Shown here: piece by piece, positions 32,007 through 40,902 of the stretch | Layout of the letters: the number at the start of each line of letters is the position of its first letter | How positions within the stretch are numbered: the stretch's first letter is position 1 | NCBI RefSeq assembly: GCF_963678635.1 | Contig: NC_087067.1 | Coordinates: 35,665,966-35,729,965, forward strand | Length of the DNA stretch: 64,000 bases | Origin: Symsagittifera roscoffensis | Lineage: Eukaryota > Xenacoelomorpha > Acoela > Convolutidae | Reading direction: 5' to 3' | Notes under the pieces: generated by a model | The model's database searches: none | What the model saw: only the letters and a program-made list of their open reading frames with translations | Told to the model about the DNA's origin: nothing | Made by a program: the position numbers and the translations under genes

Positions 32007-32281
32007 TTAATAAAATTTCATTAACCAGAATAGAGCGTATTGATTGCAGCGGCCAAATTGTTCAGAGGAAGGAGCAAATACAGGTTTTAGAGGGAAAAAA
32101 ATTTATTAGAGCAAAAACCATACTTGAAATCATAAAAAAATCAGAAAGGGTAACCATAAACCATGACAATGAGGTGATATATGTGGATAAAGTACCAACA
32201 GGACTTAAAGCTGAAGTGTTTTTATACGACATACAACAACCAACAAAAAACTACATAATCCGGCGTTCATTATCATTTTAA
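32003..32281 (+). CDS. Unknown Polinton ORF, 92 residues
   Basis: This short basic ORF lies directly upstream of the integrase. It is beta-rich in appearance (GQIVQRKEQIQVLEG, EVIYVDKVPTGLKAEVFLYD). It opens with GTG, not ATG, so its true start is uncertain. No domain is recognised. Confidence 0.35.
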   Translation: MINKISLTRIERIDCSGQIVQRKEQIQVLEGKKFIRAKTILEIIKKSERVTINHDNEVIYVDKVPTGLKAEVFLYDIQQPTKNYIIRRSLSF

Positions 32282-32320
32282 CTGCTCTCAACTTGAATGA
32301 AAAGCTGGTAATAAATCGAA

Positions 32321-33523
32321 ATGCCAAACACGCGGTTCAGTCAGCGTCTTTTAACGCTCAAGGGCCCTCAAGAACACGCGCAACATCCCCTGCTTGGCAG
32401 GGAAGAAGTAGTCCAAACCTTAGAACAAGTAGAAAACAAAAAAGAAAAAGCCTTAGCGACAATAGAAAAACCCAAAACCAAAAACGTGGAAAAGAGTCAG
32501 AAGAAGGCTCTGACTCGTACGGAACGCCCTATAACGATTCAGATTCTCCAATGTCAGAAAAGACGAAGGCGAAAACAAAACAATGGGAAAATTACCAAGA
32601 TTGAAGAAAAATTGTTGAAAACTAAATACAGTGACAAATGTCCCGCGTTATTTGGTAGTGTGAACGACTTGATAAAAGCAACCAATTTTTCGCGAAAGAA
32701 AGTTAAATTTTTCCTTCATACTGAAACTGCTTACACGAAATATCGAACTGTGATCCGAAAAACGCCGCGACTCAAGGTCATAGTTTACGATATCGACGAA
32801 ATCTGGTCATTAGATCTGGCCTTTGTTGATAAACTTGCCCAGTACAACCATGATGTTAAGTATCTGCTTGTTGCAGTTGACTGCATGTCCCGCTATCTCA
32901 GAGTGCAACCCTTGAAAACACAGTATGCTACTACAACAGCAGAAGCGTTCAAACTAATGTTAACGACAAAACAACCGAAAAAAGTATGGGTGGACAAGGG
33001 CACAGAGCTTAAAGGGTCCTTCGAAGCATTATGTAAAAAGAAAGGCATAAACACATATAGCACAGAGAGCGAGAAAAAGTCTGCATTCTCTGAGAGAAAT
33101 ATCCGTTCCTTGAAAAATCTTATTTATAAGTACTTGGAGGATAAATGGACTTACTCATACATTGACAAATTGCAAGATTTTGTCAATGCAATTAATTCGA
33201 GAACAAATCGTGTCACAAATCTTGCACCATATAAAGTAACTAAAAAAGATGTTCCTCGCCTGATTGCATTAAGAGCAGAACAGTCATTGAAATTAGTTCG
33301 ACGTCCAAAGCTTTATGTTGGTGATTATGTTAGACTTGCCAAAGTAGACGTACCCTTTCGCAAGGGTTACAAACAATCGTTCACCGATGAAGTGTTTGAA
33401 GTTTTTGACATACGAACACGAAATCCCCCAACATACAATTTGATTGATTCTAACAGAGAACCGATTGAGGGAAAATTTTACGAGTCTGAACTAATTCGCG
33501 TACTGGAGAAGGAGAAATCGTAA
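32321..33523 (+). CDS. int: Polinton retroviral-type (DDE) integrase
   Basis: This 400-residue ORF is full length for a Polinton integrase. The first ~95 residues are basic and low-complexity, and another frame (32293-32604) is equally plausible there, so the N-terminus is uncertain. The catalytic core has D165 (IWSLDLAFVDK), D225 (VWVDKGTELKG) and E258 (SAFSERNIRSLKN), the D,D-35-E pattern of retroviral and Ty3 integrases. The C-terminus (YVGDYVRLAKVDVPFRKG) resembles the SH3-like fold that follows the core. It would join the linear element to 6-bp-staggered target sites. It is the only core gene here that is open throughout. Confidence 0.92.
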   Translation: MPNTRFSQRLLTLKGPQEHAQHPLLGREEVVQTLEQVENKKEKALATIEKPKTKNVEKSQKKALTRTERPITIQILQCQKRRRRKQNNGKITKIEEKLLKTKYSDKCPALFGSVNDLIKATNFSRKKVKFFLHTETAYTKYRTVIRKTPRLKVIVYDIDEIWSLDLAFVDKLAQYNHDVKYLLVAVDCMSRYLRVQPLKTQYATTTAEAFKLMLTTKQPKKVWVDKGTELKGSFEALCKKKGINTYSTESEKKSAFSERNIRSLKNLIYKYLEDKWTYSYIDKLQDFVNAINSRTNRVTNLAPYKVTKKDVPRLIALRAEQSLKLVRRPKLYVGDYVRLAKVDVPFRKGYKQSFTDEVFEVFDIRTRNPPTYNLIDSNREPIEGKFYESELIRVLEKEKS

Positions 33524-33529
33524 GCAGCC

Positions 33530-34420
33530 ATGACTGAGGGCACTTCCAGCCTTTTCACCCACAACGTTCCCCCTTCCTTCACAATTACCCTAGTTTCATC
33601 GGCATCAATGAACGTTTTTAAAGATAACACTCCGGCCAACTTTAAAAATTTCCTGAGTGAAGAAATAAATTTGCAAGGTGAATGGCGAGTAGCAGTTACA
33701 GAAACTACCTTCCCCACTCAGATAAACAACGTAACTGACAACAACACTGTGTACTACAAAAAAGATCGGGTTATAGCAAGCATGAAACTTGAGAAAGACA
33801 AGATCTCCAGGCCTCACCTTGGAGAAACAGCGAAACTAACAAAAGGAGAGTATACGAGCATTGAACAAATAATGGATGAGATTCGTCGAAAGACAGAATT
33901 AGAGAAATTGGATTACGTAACAGATCCAATAACCAAACATCTTTCATTATGGCGGCATTATTGGGAAGGTATAACTTTTTCAAGCCCGTAAATTCCTAGT
34001 CTACTTAGATTCAAAGGCATCAGAGATGGAACTGGTTATCATAAAGATTACAAACGAGGAAGCTCGAAATATAGCACATTCACTACCCAAGATTTTATTG
34101 CTGACTATCCTGTTGATGTATGTGCTGGTACTCAGCTTATTTTTTTTTACCTGGACATATTTCATTATCAAATAGTAGGAGACACAAAAGCACCCCTTTT
34201 ACGAGTCATTGATACAAATCGTCGAGTGAAAAACGGTTACGCATGTACAATTGAACCGAATCATCGTAAAGTGTTTAGTAATTTGGATTTCAAAAAACTT
34301 TTGGTCAACAATATTTCTAATATTTCTGTGAACTTGCGCACAGAAACTGAAGGACTTGTACCTTTCGCTGGAGGGGGAAAACTTGTTCTGACTTTAAAAT
34401 TTCAAAAGTTTAGCAATTGA
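33530..34420 (+). pseudogene. Polinton minor capsid (penton-like) protein, one stop
   Basis: The ORF starts 7 bp after the integrase stop. The N-terminal stretch FTITLVSSASMNVF...EWRVAVTETTFPTQINNV, the middle YLDIFHYQIVGDTKAPLLRV and the end VPFAGGGKLVLTLKF are the typical landmarks of the single-jelly-roll minor capsid protein of Polintons. All are in one frame, interrupted by a single TAA at 33989-33991. A second lesion just before that stop cannot be excluded, because the residues around 33940-33990 look less typical. It would occupy virion vertices if the element makes particles. Confidence 0.75.
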
Positions 34421-34425
34421 TCAAT

Positions 34426-34789
34426 ATGGATTCATATTACCACAAATAAGCAAGCCTACCACATTTCTCGGGGCATTATAGACAACGAGGCAGTGGCTTC
34501 GGTGCATTAGCCTTGGGAATAGGAAGAGTGGCACTTCCACTGGCCTGAAAGTTTTTGATACCAGCAGCAAAAAAGATCGGAAAAGAACTACTTCTTCAGG
34601 CAGCTCCAGAACTGATAGAAGTTGCAACAAAAAAAAGCAAGTAGGAGGAGGAAGTAGATCTCAAAAAAGTCATCCAAAAAAAAAAGAACAACGGTGTTGA
34701 AACGAAAAACAAGACGCGTCATTCCCCGAAAACGAACTGCAAAGAGAATTCGCTCCGATTTTTTTACAAGGGTTAAAAATGATTTCTAA
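34426..34789 (+). pseudogene. Polinton pX-like small basic protein (frameshifted)
   Basis: It starts ATGGATTCATATTACCAC, 6 bp after the minor capsid stop. The order is a short tyrosine-rich start, a glycine/alanine-rich amphipathic middle in a second frame (GSGFGALALGIGRVALPLA, FLIPAAKKIGKELLLQ) and a very basic end in a third frame (LKRKTRRVIPRKRTAKRIR). This is the layout of the small adenovirus pX-like core protein commonly encoded between minor and major capsid genes of Polintons. At least two frameshifts break it. Its stop overlaps the probable ATG of the major capsid gene. Confidence 0.55.
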
Positions 34790-36091
34790 TTTAATCCCGA
34801 GTGAAGCAACTCACAGCTCGCTGGACTGATTTGAAAAATCGCCTTTACTTGTCACTTTTGAAAACGCATTCACCCAAAAATGGGACCTTCCTACTCTCCT
34901 GATGGTCCTATGCTCGAGTTTGATGTACTCGGCGACAGAAATAGTTTCATCGATCTTCAACGAACTCGTTTGGAAATAGTTGCACGAATTGTTCGAAACA
35001 ATGGAAACGTGCTTCGAACACATGCTACAGAAGCGGCAAACAGAGATACGCCGTTTTTGGTTAACAATCCTTTATCTTTTTTTTCTGAGTGTACACTGTC
35101 GCTGAATGGTGAGAAAATATCAACTACCAACGCTAATTTTGCCCATAAAAGTTTTATTGAGACCGAGTTTTCATACCCTAATGATGCCAAGAAAACATGG
35201 TTGGCTTGTCAAGGTTATTTTTATGAAGAGAACCCATCAGCTATTGACGGTAATGGAAGGAGAGCTGAGGATGTTACGGAGCGTGAAGGTCTCGTTGCGG
35301 CCTCGAACGAGCTGAAGCTATTTGGTAAAATTGCTTGCGACTTCTTATCGTGTGACAAGCACCTACTTAGCGGTGTGATAATTAGATTGTCTCTTAGACG
35401 TTCTCCTAACAATTTTGTTGTCATATCTGAAGATGCAGCTAAATACTACAATGTTCAAATAATCGAAGCTAATCTGTATGTCAGAAAGATGACTGTGACT
35501 GACTATGTTCTCTCATCAATAGAAAAAACTTTGTTGAAGAACCCGGCAATTTACAATTACATCGAAGTAGTACCAAAAACTTTTCTCGCAACTGCAGGAG
35601 TACAAAGCTGGCGACAAGAGGATGTTTTCGCAAAAGAACCTGTTTGAAGAATGATAGTAGCAATGAGCATAAACGAAGCATATTTGAGTACTAATAGGAC
35701 AAACCCTTTTCATTACCAGAAGTTTGGGTTGAATGAGATCATTGTGTACAGAAATGGCCTACCCATTGCCGGAACTCCCATCTCAACGTCAGACAATAAA
35801 AGAATTTCTTACAATACGCTTGAGGCTCTTGATTTTGTTTTGAACACTAGTCATGGAATCAGTCTCGCTAATTATGATAATCATTATTTTATGGCTTTTG
35901 ATCTCACGTCTACTCAGGAGGCTTCACACAATTTCATTCATCCTGAATTGACCAATTGCACTATTTCGGTCGAACTCAAATTTGACGCAGGTCTCGCTAA
36001 CAACGTCGAGTTATTATTTATGGGAGAGAGTGCATCAACAGTTTATGTGCGTTCAGATAGGAAAATTACCAAAAATACTCTTATGACCTAA
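34779..36091 (+). pseudogene. Polinton major capsid protein (double jelly roll), broken
   Basis: Most of the protein lies in two ORFs in one frame, 34880-35647 and 35651-36091. LEFDVLGDRNSFIDLQRTRL, then LVNNPLSFFSECTLSLNGEK and later NPFHYQKFGLNEIIVYRNG match the landmarks of the Polinton double-jelly-roll capsid protein. A TGA at 35645-35647 separates the ORFs. The expected N-terminus (from ATG 34779) reads in another frame with a stop near 34833, so a frameshift lies near 34880. It would form the hexon-like capsid shell. Confidence 0.8.
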
Positions 36092-36098
36092 GCTAGAC

Positions 36099-36536
36099 AT
36101 GGATAATCTTGAAATAACGGAACTTGTTAATCGTTGTAATTAATTGAAATATCGCTTTAGAGGCATTTTTCCGGCAGATTTTCCATGCTCATCAGTACTG
36201 AAAAACGATAATACGTTCATGATTACGAATGCGTCACCATCGGATCAACCTGGAACCCACTGGTTGCTCTCTGCTCAAGCTGGCGGACAGATATTCTTTG
36301 CAAATCCCCTAGGTAAAAGATTATATGATTATCCCCTCGTGTACAAGAATATGCGACGTACAATTCACGAGGGAAATCAACTACTGATGAAAAAACCAAT
36401 ACAATCAGCTGATTCAGTGTTATGCGGACTTTTTTCTATTTATGTTGCTCATGTTATAATTACAAATAGATTTCAAATAGGTTTCAAACTTAATGATCAT
36501 GATTTGATAAGATTTGCTAAACATATGTTATTCTAA
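36099..36536 (+). pseudogene. Polinton adenovirus-type cysteine protease, one early stop
   Basis: The first ATG at 36099 is followed after 14 codons by TAA (36141-36143). The rest is open in the same frame. The core has FRGIFPADFP, the catalytic His in GTHWLL, FFANPLG at the position of the Asn/Asp residue, and a Gln followed by catalytic Cys in IQSADSVLCGLF. This is the His-Asn/Asp-Gln-Cys order of adenain/Ulp1-type proteases. It would cleave capsid precursors. No internal ATG provides an obvious alternative start that retains the whole domain. Confidence 0.85.
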
Positions 36537-36672
36537 ACTATTTTATTGATGTTTTTGTAAAATTTATAAACTCATTTTTTTAATTCATTCTTATCAACAA
36601 CAGATTTTCATTTTTTACAAGTTTAAGTAAACAGAAGCGAAAAATTTCATATCAAGTTCTTCGAAATATTAA

Positions 36673-36748
36673 GGCATGGCCATTTGGTTTAGCGGGCAAT
36701 AGCTAACCCGGCGTTGCTCGTCGCTACGCTCTTCGGGAACGCCTCGCG
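36673..36748 (+). repeat. Left arm of internal inverted repeat
   Basis: The arm starts ggcatggcc and matches the right arm (40192-40267, inverted) with several mismatches. It includes cgtcgctacgc and cgggaacgcctc. Confidence 0.85.
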
Positions 36749-36966
36749 CTTGTGTAGTAACGTTTTTTTTTCATGTACAAGAGAGCGAAAGAAAACCAAT
36801 ACTTAAAACTTAAATTTCTTCTCCATGATAAATTTCACAAACAAAGTGTTTGAATCAATTTCTATACAACCATACCCACTTAAAATTATGTTAATTATTC
36901 AAGAAAACTCAGCAGCATTTTCACCATTCAAAACATTAGTAAAGCGTTCAATTGTTACGTTAGTAA

Positions 36967-37434
36967 TCAGGTCAGTTTGATTTTGAACAGATTTAGTCTG
37001 CGAGCCGAAGCAAACTTGAGGCAATCATCTGCGAACTGGAAACCACTAACATCTAGGTTATTGATGGAGTTATAACTCACAGCTATTTTCAGTTTTTCCA
37101 TCAGAGGGCCAGACAATTCATAGTTGGAGCAACCCAAAATTAAATATTTGAATGTAGAGAGAAGACAAGGAACAACGAAGGCTTTTGAAGTCATCTTGTT
37201 AAGTAAACCGGTAGACTCTTTTGTGAATTCGACCAGCACATGATAATGTTTTTCGTTGTGAATCGAATGATTGCAAAAATCTTATTTATTAAAATGGGAG
37301 GATTTGCTTATGAAGCAAAATTTGCTTTTGAAGCGAAGCCTGAAAAGTTGGGTTCATGATTCAGGATGAAAAAATTGTAATTTTTACGGAACTGATTGAA
37401 ACAATCAGGGGATTGCTCATATATTGCTTCAACC
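36967..37434 (-). pseudogene. Unknown protein with HxH motif, frameshifted
   Basis: The open part (36967-37239) begins without an ATG and reads back into HNEKHYHVLVEFTKES. An H-x-H flanked by hydrophobic residues is the key motif of HUH-type replication initiators, but no catalytic Tyr motif could be placed, so this is weak. Upstream, another frame from an ATG near 37434 (MVEAIYEQSPDCFNQFRKNY) looks like its N-terminus. The frames join near 37270. It lies on the minus strand, downstream of the PC4-like ORF. Confidence 0.3.
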
Positions 37435-37473
37435 ATTGCTTTGAAGTTTCAATAGAATAACGAGTTGATAAAG

Positions 37474-37833
37474 TTACACAACCCGACGGTTATCATCGTT
37501 TTCACTTTCGCATTCCTTTTCAAAGCATAAAGATTTTTTAGATTTGATTCGCTTTTTTCTAAGTTTTTCAGTCACGTCGCAGTTTTTTGCTTTCGTCAAT
37601 CTTTTGATTTTTGCATAATTGTCTGCCAAGGACTCGAATTCACCAGTTGACAAAGTTATTCCTGGTCGATACTTGAAAGTTCCCTCTTCGTCTTTTTTGT
37701 TCAATTTGATAGTTATGTAAGTACCGGTCTGTGCGAATTTTTTTGCACCGACTATAACTAAACGTGTATCATTCGAAGATATATCCCTAAAATCATCGAA
37801 ATAGCCAACATCCGTTTCAAGAGAAGCGTACAT
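37474..37833 (-). CDS. Possible PC4-like single-stranded DNA-binding protein
   Basis: This 119-residue ORF has an ATG start. Residues ~20-75 (RLVIVGAKKFAQTGTYITIK, then FKYRPGITLSTGEFESL) follow the pattern of the PC4/p15 coactivator fold: beta strands, then P-G-I-x-L-S, then a helix. PC4 proteins bind single-stranded DNA and act in transcription. The C-terminal third is strongly basic then acidic (EKLRKKRIKSKKS, CESENDD). The assignment is by eye only. It is divergent from the nearest promoter region shared with the plus-strand ORF at 38455. Confidence 0.4.
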   Translation of the reverse strand: MYASLETDVGYFDDFRDISSNDTRLVIVGAKKFAQTGTYITIKLNKKDEEGTFKYRPGITLSTGEFESLADNYAKIKRLTKAKNCDVTEKLRKKRIKSKKSLCFEKECESENDDNRRVV

Positions 37834-38454
37834 TATAAACGAATAACAACCAACTGGTTTTTAGTGTGGAACGTTGAAGAATGACTGATCACAGTATACA
37901 GGACAGATCATGCGCTCCCAAAGTAAAAATTTAGGTGATAACTTTTACGAGCGCCCTAAGCCGTGAAAAAACCTAATCACCAAAGATATAATTTCTTTAA
38001 CGATAAACCTTTTTTTATCTGGGTATTTAGTTACTTTTCCCCCGGCTATACTCTTAAAATCTTCTAGCGTTATTTTTGTGACGGCTATTTTAATGACTGC
38101 TATGAATCATGGTAATAAATTTCTAACAGCATGACAAAGGATGTTTGGCAAACTATCATGAAAACTTGATTTTGAGTGCTTTCGCCCGTAGCCACTATAA
38201 TAAAGCTATCACAAAAATCTAAAAAATCGGGGTTTCACATTCATTCCTAACATGACCTCAGGCGTCAGGCGTAAAGGAATGAATAAAATTTGATAGCCTC
38301 ACCTAAAAAGTTATTAGCTTTGTCCTAATTGAACCATGCCACCCCTTTCCTGATCTCATTCTCATTAATAAACTTTTCATACTTTTCATTCTCTCAATTT
38401 CATTTCGGTAGTTCAGTCATTTTATTTTAATAAAACTTTAAACCTCTTCAAGTC
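37834..38454. promoter_or_regulatory. Divergent intergenic region with inverted repeats
   Basis: It separates a minus-strand and a plus-strand ORF, so it probably holds both promoters. A 10-bp inverted repeat (attcattcct at 38239-38248, aggaatgaat at 38275-38284) encloses gcctcaggcg-like direct repeats. tagttcagt at 38409-38417, which contains the TCAGT initiator pentamer, is also found just before the polymerase ATG. Confidence 0.35.
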
Positions 38455-39102
38455 ATGACTAGTCCTTTACAAATTATCTCAGTGGTGTCTGATCGAGAAA
38501 AAACAATTATCTACCAAACATACACGAGAGAGTCGATTGCAGTCATCCATCAACAGAAAGAGAGAGTCTCTCCGTCTACAGCAATTCCGTTCAATGACTT
38601 GGCTCACCGAAAAAACGACGGGAATCAAAACGAGGAATGGACTACAAAAAATCATTTCATGCTACCGAAGTACCTCCTTGATCACATCGATCTACTTCGA
38701 CAGAATCGAAAACGAATGTACGAGAGTTGCACTATTCACGAGAGCTATCCGGCATTAGAAAAGACGGAGATAAACGACCCAACCTCGCTCGAGCAGTCTC
38801 CCAGAAAAATTCTCTTCGCGTATGACTGCGAGTCAATGCCGTTGTATGAAAATCAGGAGGGATGTATTCGTGATTATGCAGAGCGCGAGACGTACTGGGA
38901 TATTCCGACAGCAATGTCTCCCGAGTCGTTTGTTAGGGGAGCAGTTTCAACTCCAGAACAATCAACTTCCTATTCCGATGCTCGGGTTTCATCGAGTGCG
39001 GAGACAATTGATCTAGTGACCCCAGATCTCATTCAATGCACCCATCCAAATGCAGCTTGCTATGCGCCAAAAAAGAGAAAACTACAGTTTCGAGAGTTCT
39101 AA
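38455..39102 (+). CDS. Unknown 215-residue ORF with C-terminal basic cluster
   Basis: It starts with a good ATG 38 bp after a tagttcagt motif. The protein is hydrophilic, without membrane segments. It ends in ACYAPKKRKLQFREF, whose PKKRK is a classical nuclear localisation pattern. The middle (KILFAYDCESMPLYEN) is the most structured-looking part. No family is recognised. Its GC content and intact frame differ from the broken capsid genes nearby, so it may be under recent selection or may have arrived with the inverted-repeat segment. Confidence 0.55.
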   Translation: MTSPLQIISVVSDREKTIIYQTYTRESIAVIHQQKERVSPSTAIPFNDLAHRKNDGNQNEEWTTKNHFMLPKYLLDHIDLLRQNRKRMYESCTIHESYPALEKTEINDPTSLEQSPRKILFAYDCESMPLYENQEGCIRDYAERETYWDIPTAMSPESFVRGAVSTPEQSTSYSDARVSSSAETIDLVTPDLIQCTHPNAACYAPKKRKLQFREF

Positions 39103-40902
39103 TAATTTAAACAAAAAACTTTCCTTTGTATCAAATATTATTCCAAGGTTTTATATTTTCATTTTTGTTTGATTTGAGTTTTAAGCTGTTTTAACATTAA
39201 TGTGTGTATATTTTTTGTTTCAGTTTTTATTTTGCTTAATAGATCAATTAAAATTTGCCCCGTAAAGTTTTCAGCAAAATGTTAGAGAAAAACTTGAAAA
39301 ACTAGAAAAAAATCACAAATCGAGAATAATTTTTCGCTAAAATTGTTGTTTGAGAAAGAATAAGAGAGAGAGAGATAGAGAAAGATAAATACACTTGCTC
39401 AGTAGTGAACCCCATTTGGAATATCCTTTTCAGGATATTGCTTTCTTTTCAACCATATTTATTCTGCTTTTTTTATCAAACACTCTCTGTTCTCTCTCTC
39501 TCTCATCATAATTTGTGCCCGGTAGGGTTAGCCAGGTCTTACGCAAAGTAACAGAGAGTGTTTTAAGCCATAAATCTGCTTTATATTACATTTATATACA
39601 TGTTTTGGGTGTAAAACGGACAATTTTTTGTTAAAAATGTGAAAAAACAAAAATTTATGCTTTTTTTTCGAAAAATGAACATGAACCTTAACCCTGCTCA
39701 GAAAATCATGGCAAACTGATTGAGAGTAGTTTCAAATTTTTCCCAATTTGTTTTTTTAATATTTACACAAAAATCAGATTTTCTCAAAAAATCACAACTT
39801 TTTAAGCGTCTACTCTCAAGGATTGGGCTATAATTGTTTTTAATTTCTACGCTTGTCCTAATTACGTATCAGATAGCTCCTAAAAGTTTCAAACCACATT
39901 CACTGGAATTTAAAATGAGAACGAATAATTCAAGCTAAAAATGAAGGAAAAAAAGTTAAAAAATTTAGTTTTTTAAGTTTCGAACACGACCAGTAGAACT
40001 GTGCTCGAGATCCCCTAAAACTTACTGGTTTTTTTGTTGATAGATTTAAAAGACATTTTTTTATTTATTACTTTTTCTTTTTTTACAACATAAAAATTTG
40101 AGGTTTTCCTTTATTTTGAAAAAAAAAATTTCACATGAATTTACAGAACGGGAGGCGTTCCCGAGGCGAAATTTCACTTGAATTTACAGAACGGGAGGCG
40201 TTCCCGAGGCGCGTAGCGACGATCAACGCCGGGCTAGCTATTGCCCTTTAAACCAAACGGCCATGCCTTAATAATTCGGTAAATATCAAGGTATCTAATT
40301 TGCAAAATTTTCATTTTTTAAGTTTACTTTTTTATTTTAACTTAATTAGCTAGTTGAGGGCTTTACTTTCTGAATACTTTTGTCTCATGATTCTACTTTT
40401 TATTATACCTATTTGAGCAAACCAAGAAGTGGGCTTGAAATCATTAGGAAATTACTGTTTCACAGTTGAAATTAGTCAGAAAAAGTTTTAGGCTCTATCT
40501 GAATTATTCTAAGCTTTAAATTTTGTAATTTAGTGCTGAAACGTTAATTGAAAGTCTAAACCAGTCCCCTAGAAAAGGCCAAAACTTGAAAAAAATTATT
40601 GCTAACCCTTAAAACTAACAGCAAAAGTTTGAGGCTGTAAATGAATCAGTTTTTAGTATACAAAATCCTTGCACTTGAATGGAGTGATGAGACATAAAGA
40701 GCTTAAAGCTGTAATAAACCCTGTTTTTGGAAAGAAAAGTACTTATTGTCAAGACGGCGAAGTATAGCTCTCGTTAATGGCTTCTAATTGCCCTTACCAG
40801 CAAAGTTTTTAGTGCTAGTCACTTCTCGCTTTTGCTTTTTCAAAACCAGTTTTACTTCACTCTTGAAATTTTCCTGAATTAGTTCAGTAACTTCAACAAA
40901 TA
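39103..40902. other. Noncoding stretch with inverted repeats
   Basis: No gene is seen. It has a GA run (39361-39378) facing a CT run (39490-39510), and a 14-bp inverted repeat (aaacactctctgtt at 39478-39491, aacagagagtgttt at 39550-39563). A small hairpin lies at 39420-39439. A 43-bp tandem duplication (40126-40168 and 40169-40211, core agaacgggaggcgttcccga) leads into the right inverted-repeat arm at 40192-40267. The last ~600 bp is leader for the polymerase. Confidence 0.5.
40192..40267 (-). repeat. Right arm of internal inverted repeat
   Basis: It is the reverse-complement partner of 36673-36748 and ends ggccatgcc, followed by TTAA. Part of it is also the second copy of the 43-bp tandem duplication. 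Confidence 0.85.

Larger units (their letters stand above)
36673..40267. mobile_element. Candidate nested 3.6-kb element with inverted repeats and TTAA flanks
   Basis: About 76 bp at 36673-36748 (ggcatggccatttggttta...) recurs inverted at 40192-40267. Each outer end abuts TTAA (36669-36672 and 40268-40271), the duplication used by piggyBac-type elements, though TTAA could simply be part of the inverted repeat. Inside are two minus-strand ORFs and one plus-strand ORF unlike the usual Polinton genes. The arms are GC-richer than their surroundings. No transposase was recognised, so a rearranged or palindromic part of the Polinton itself is an alternative. Confidence 0.45.
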
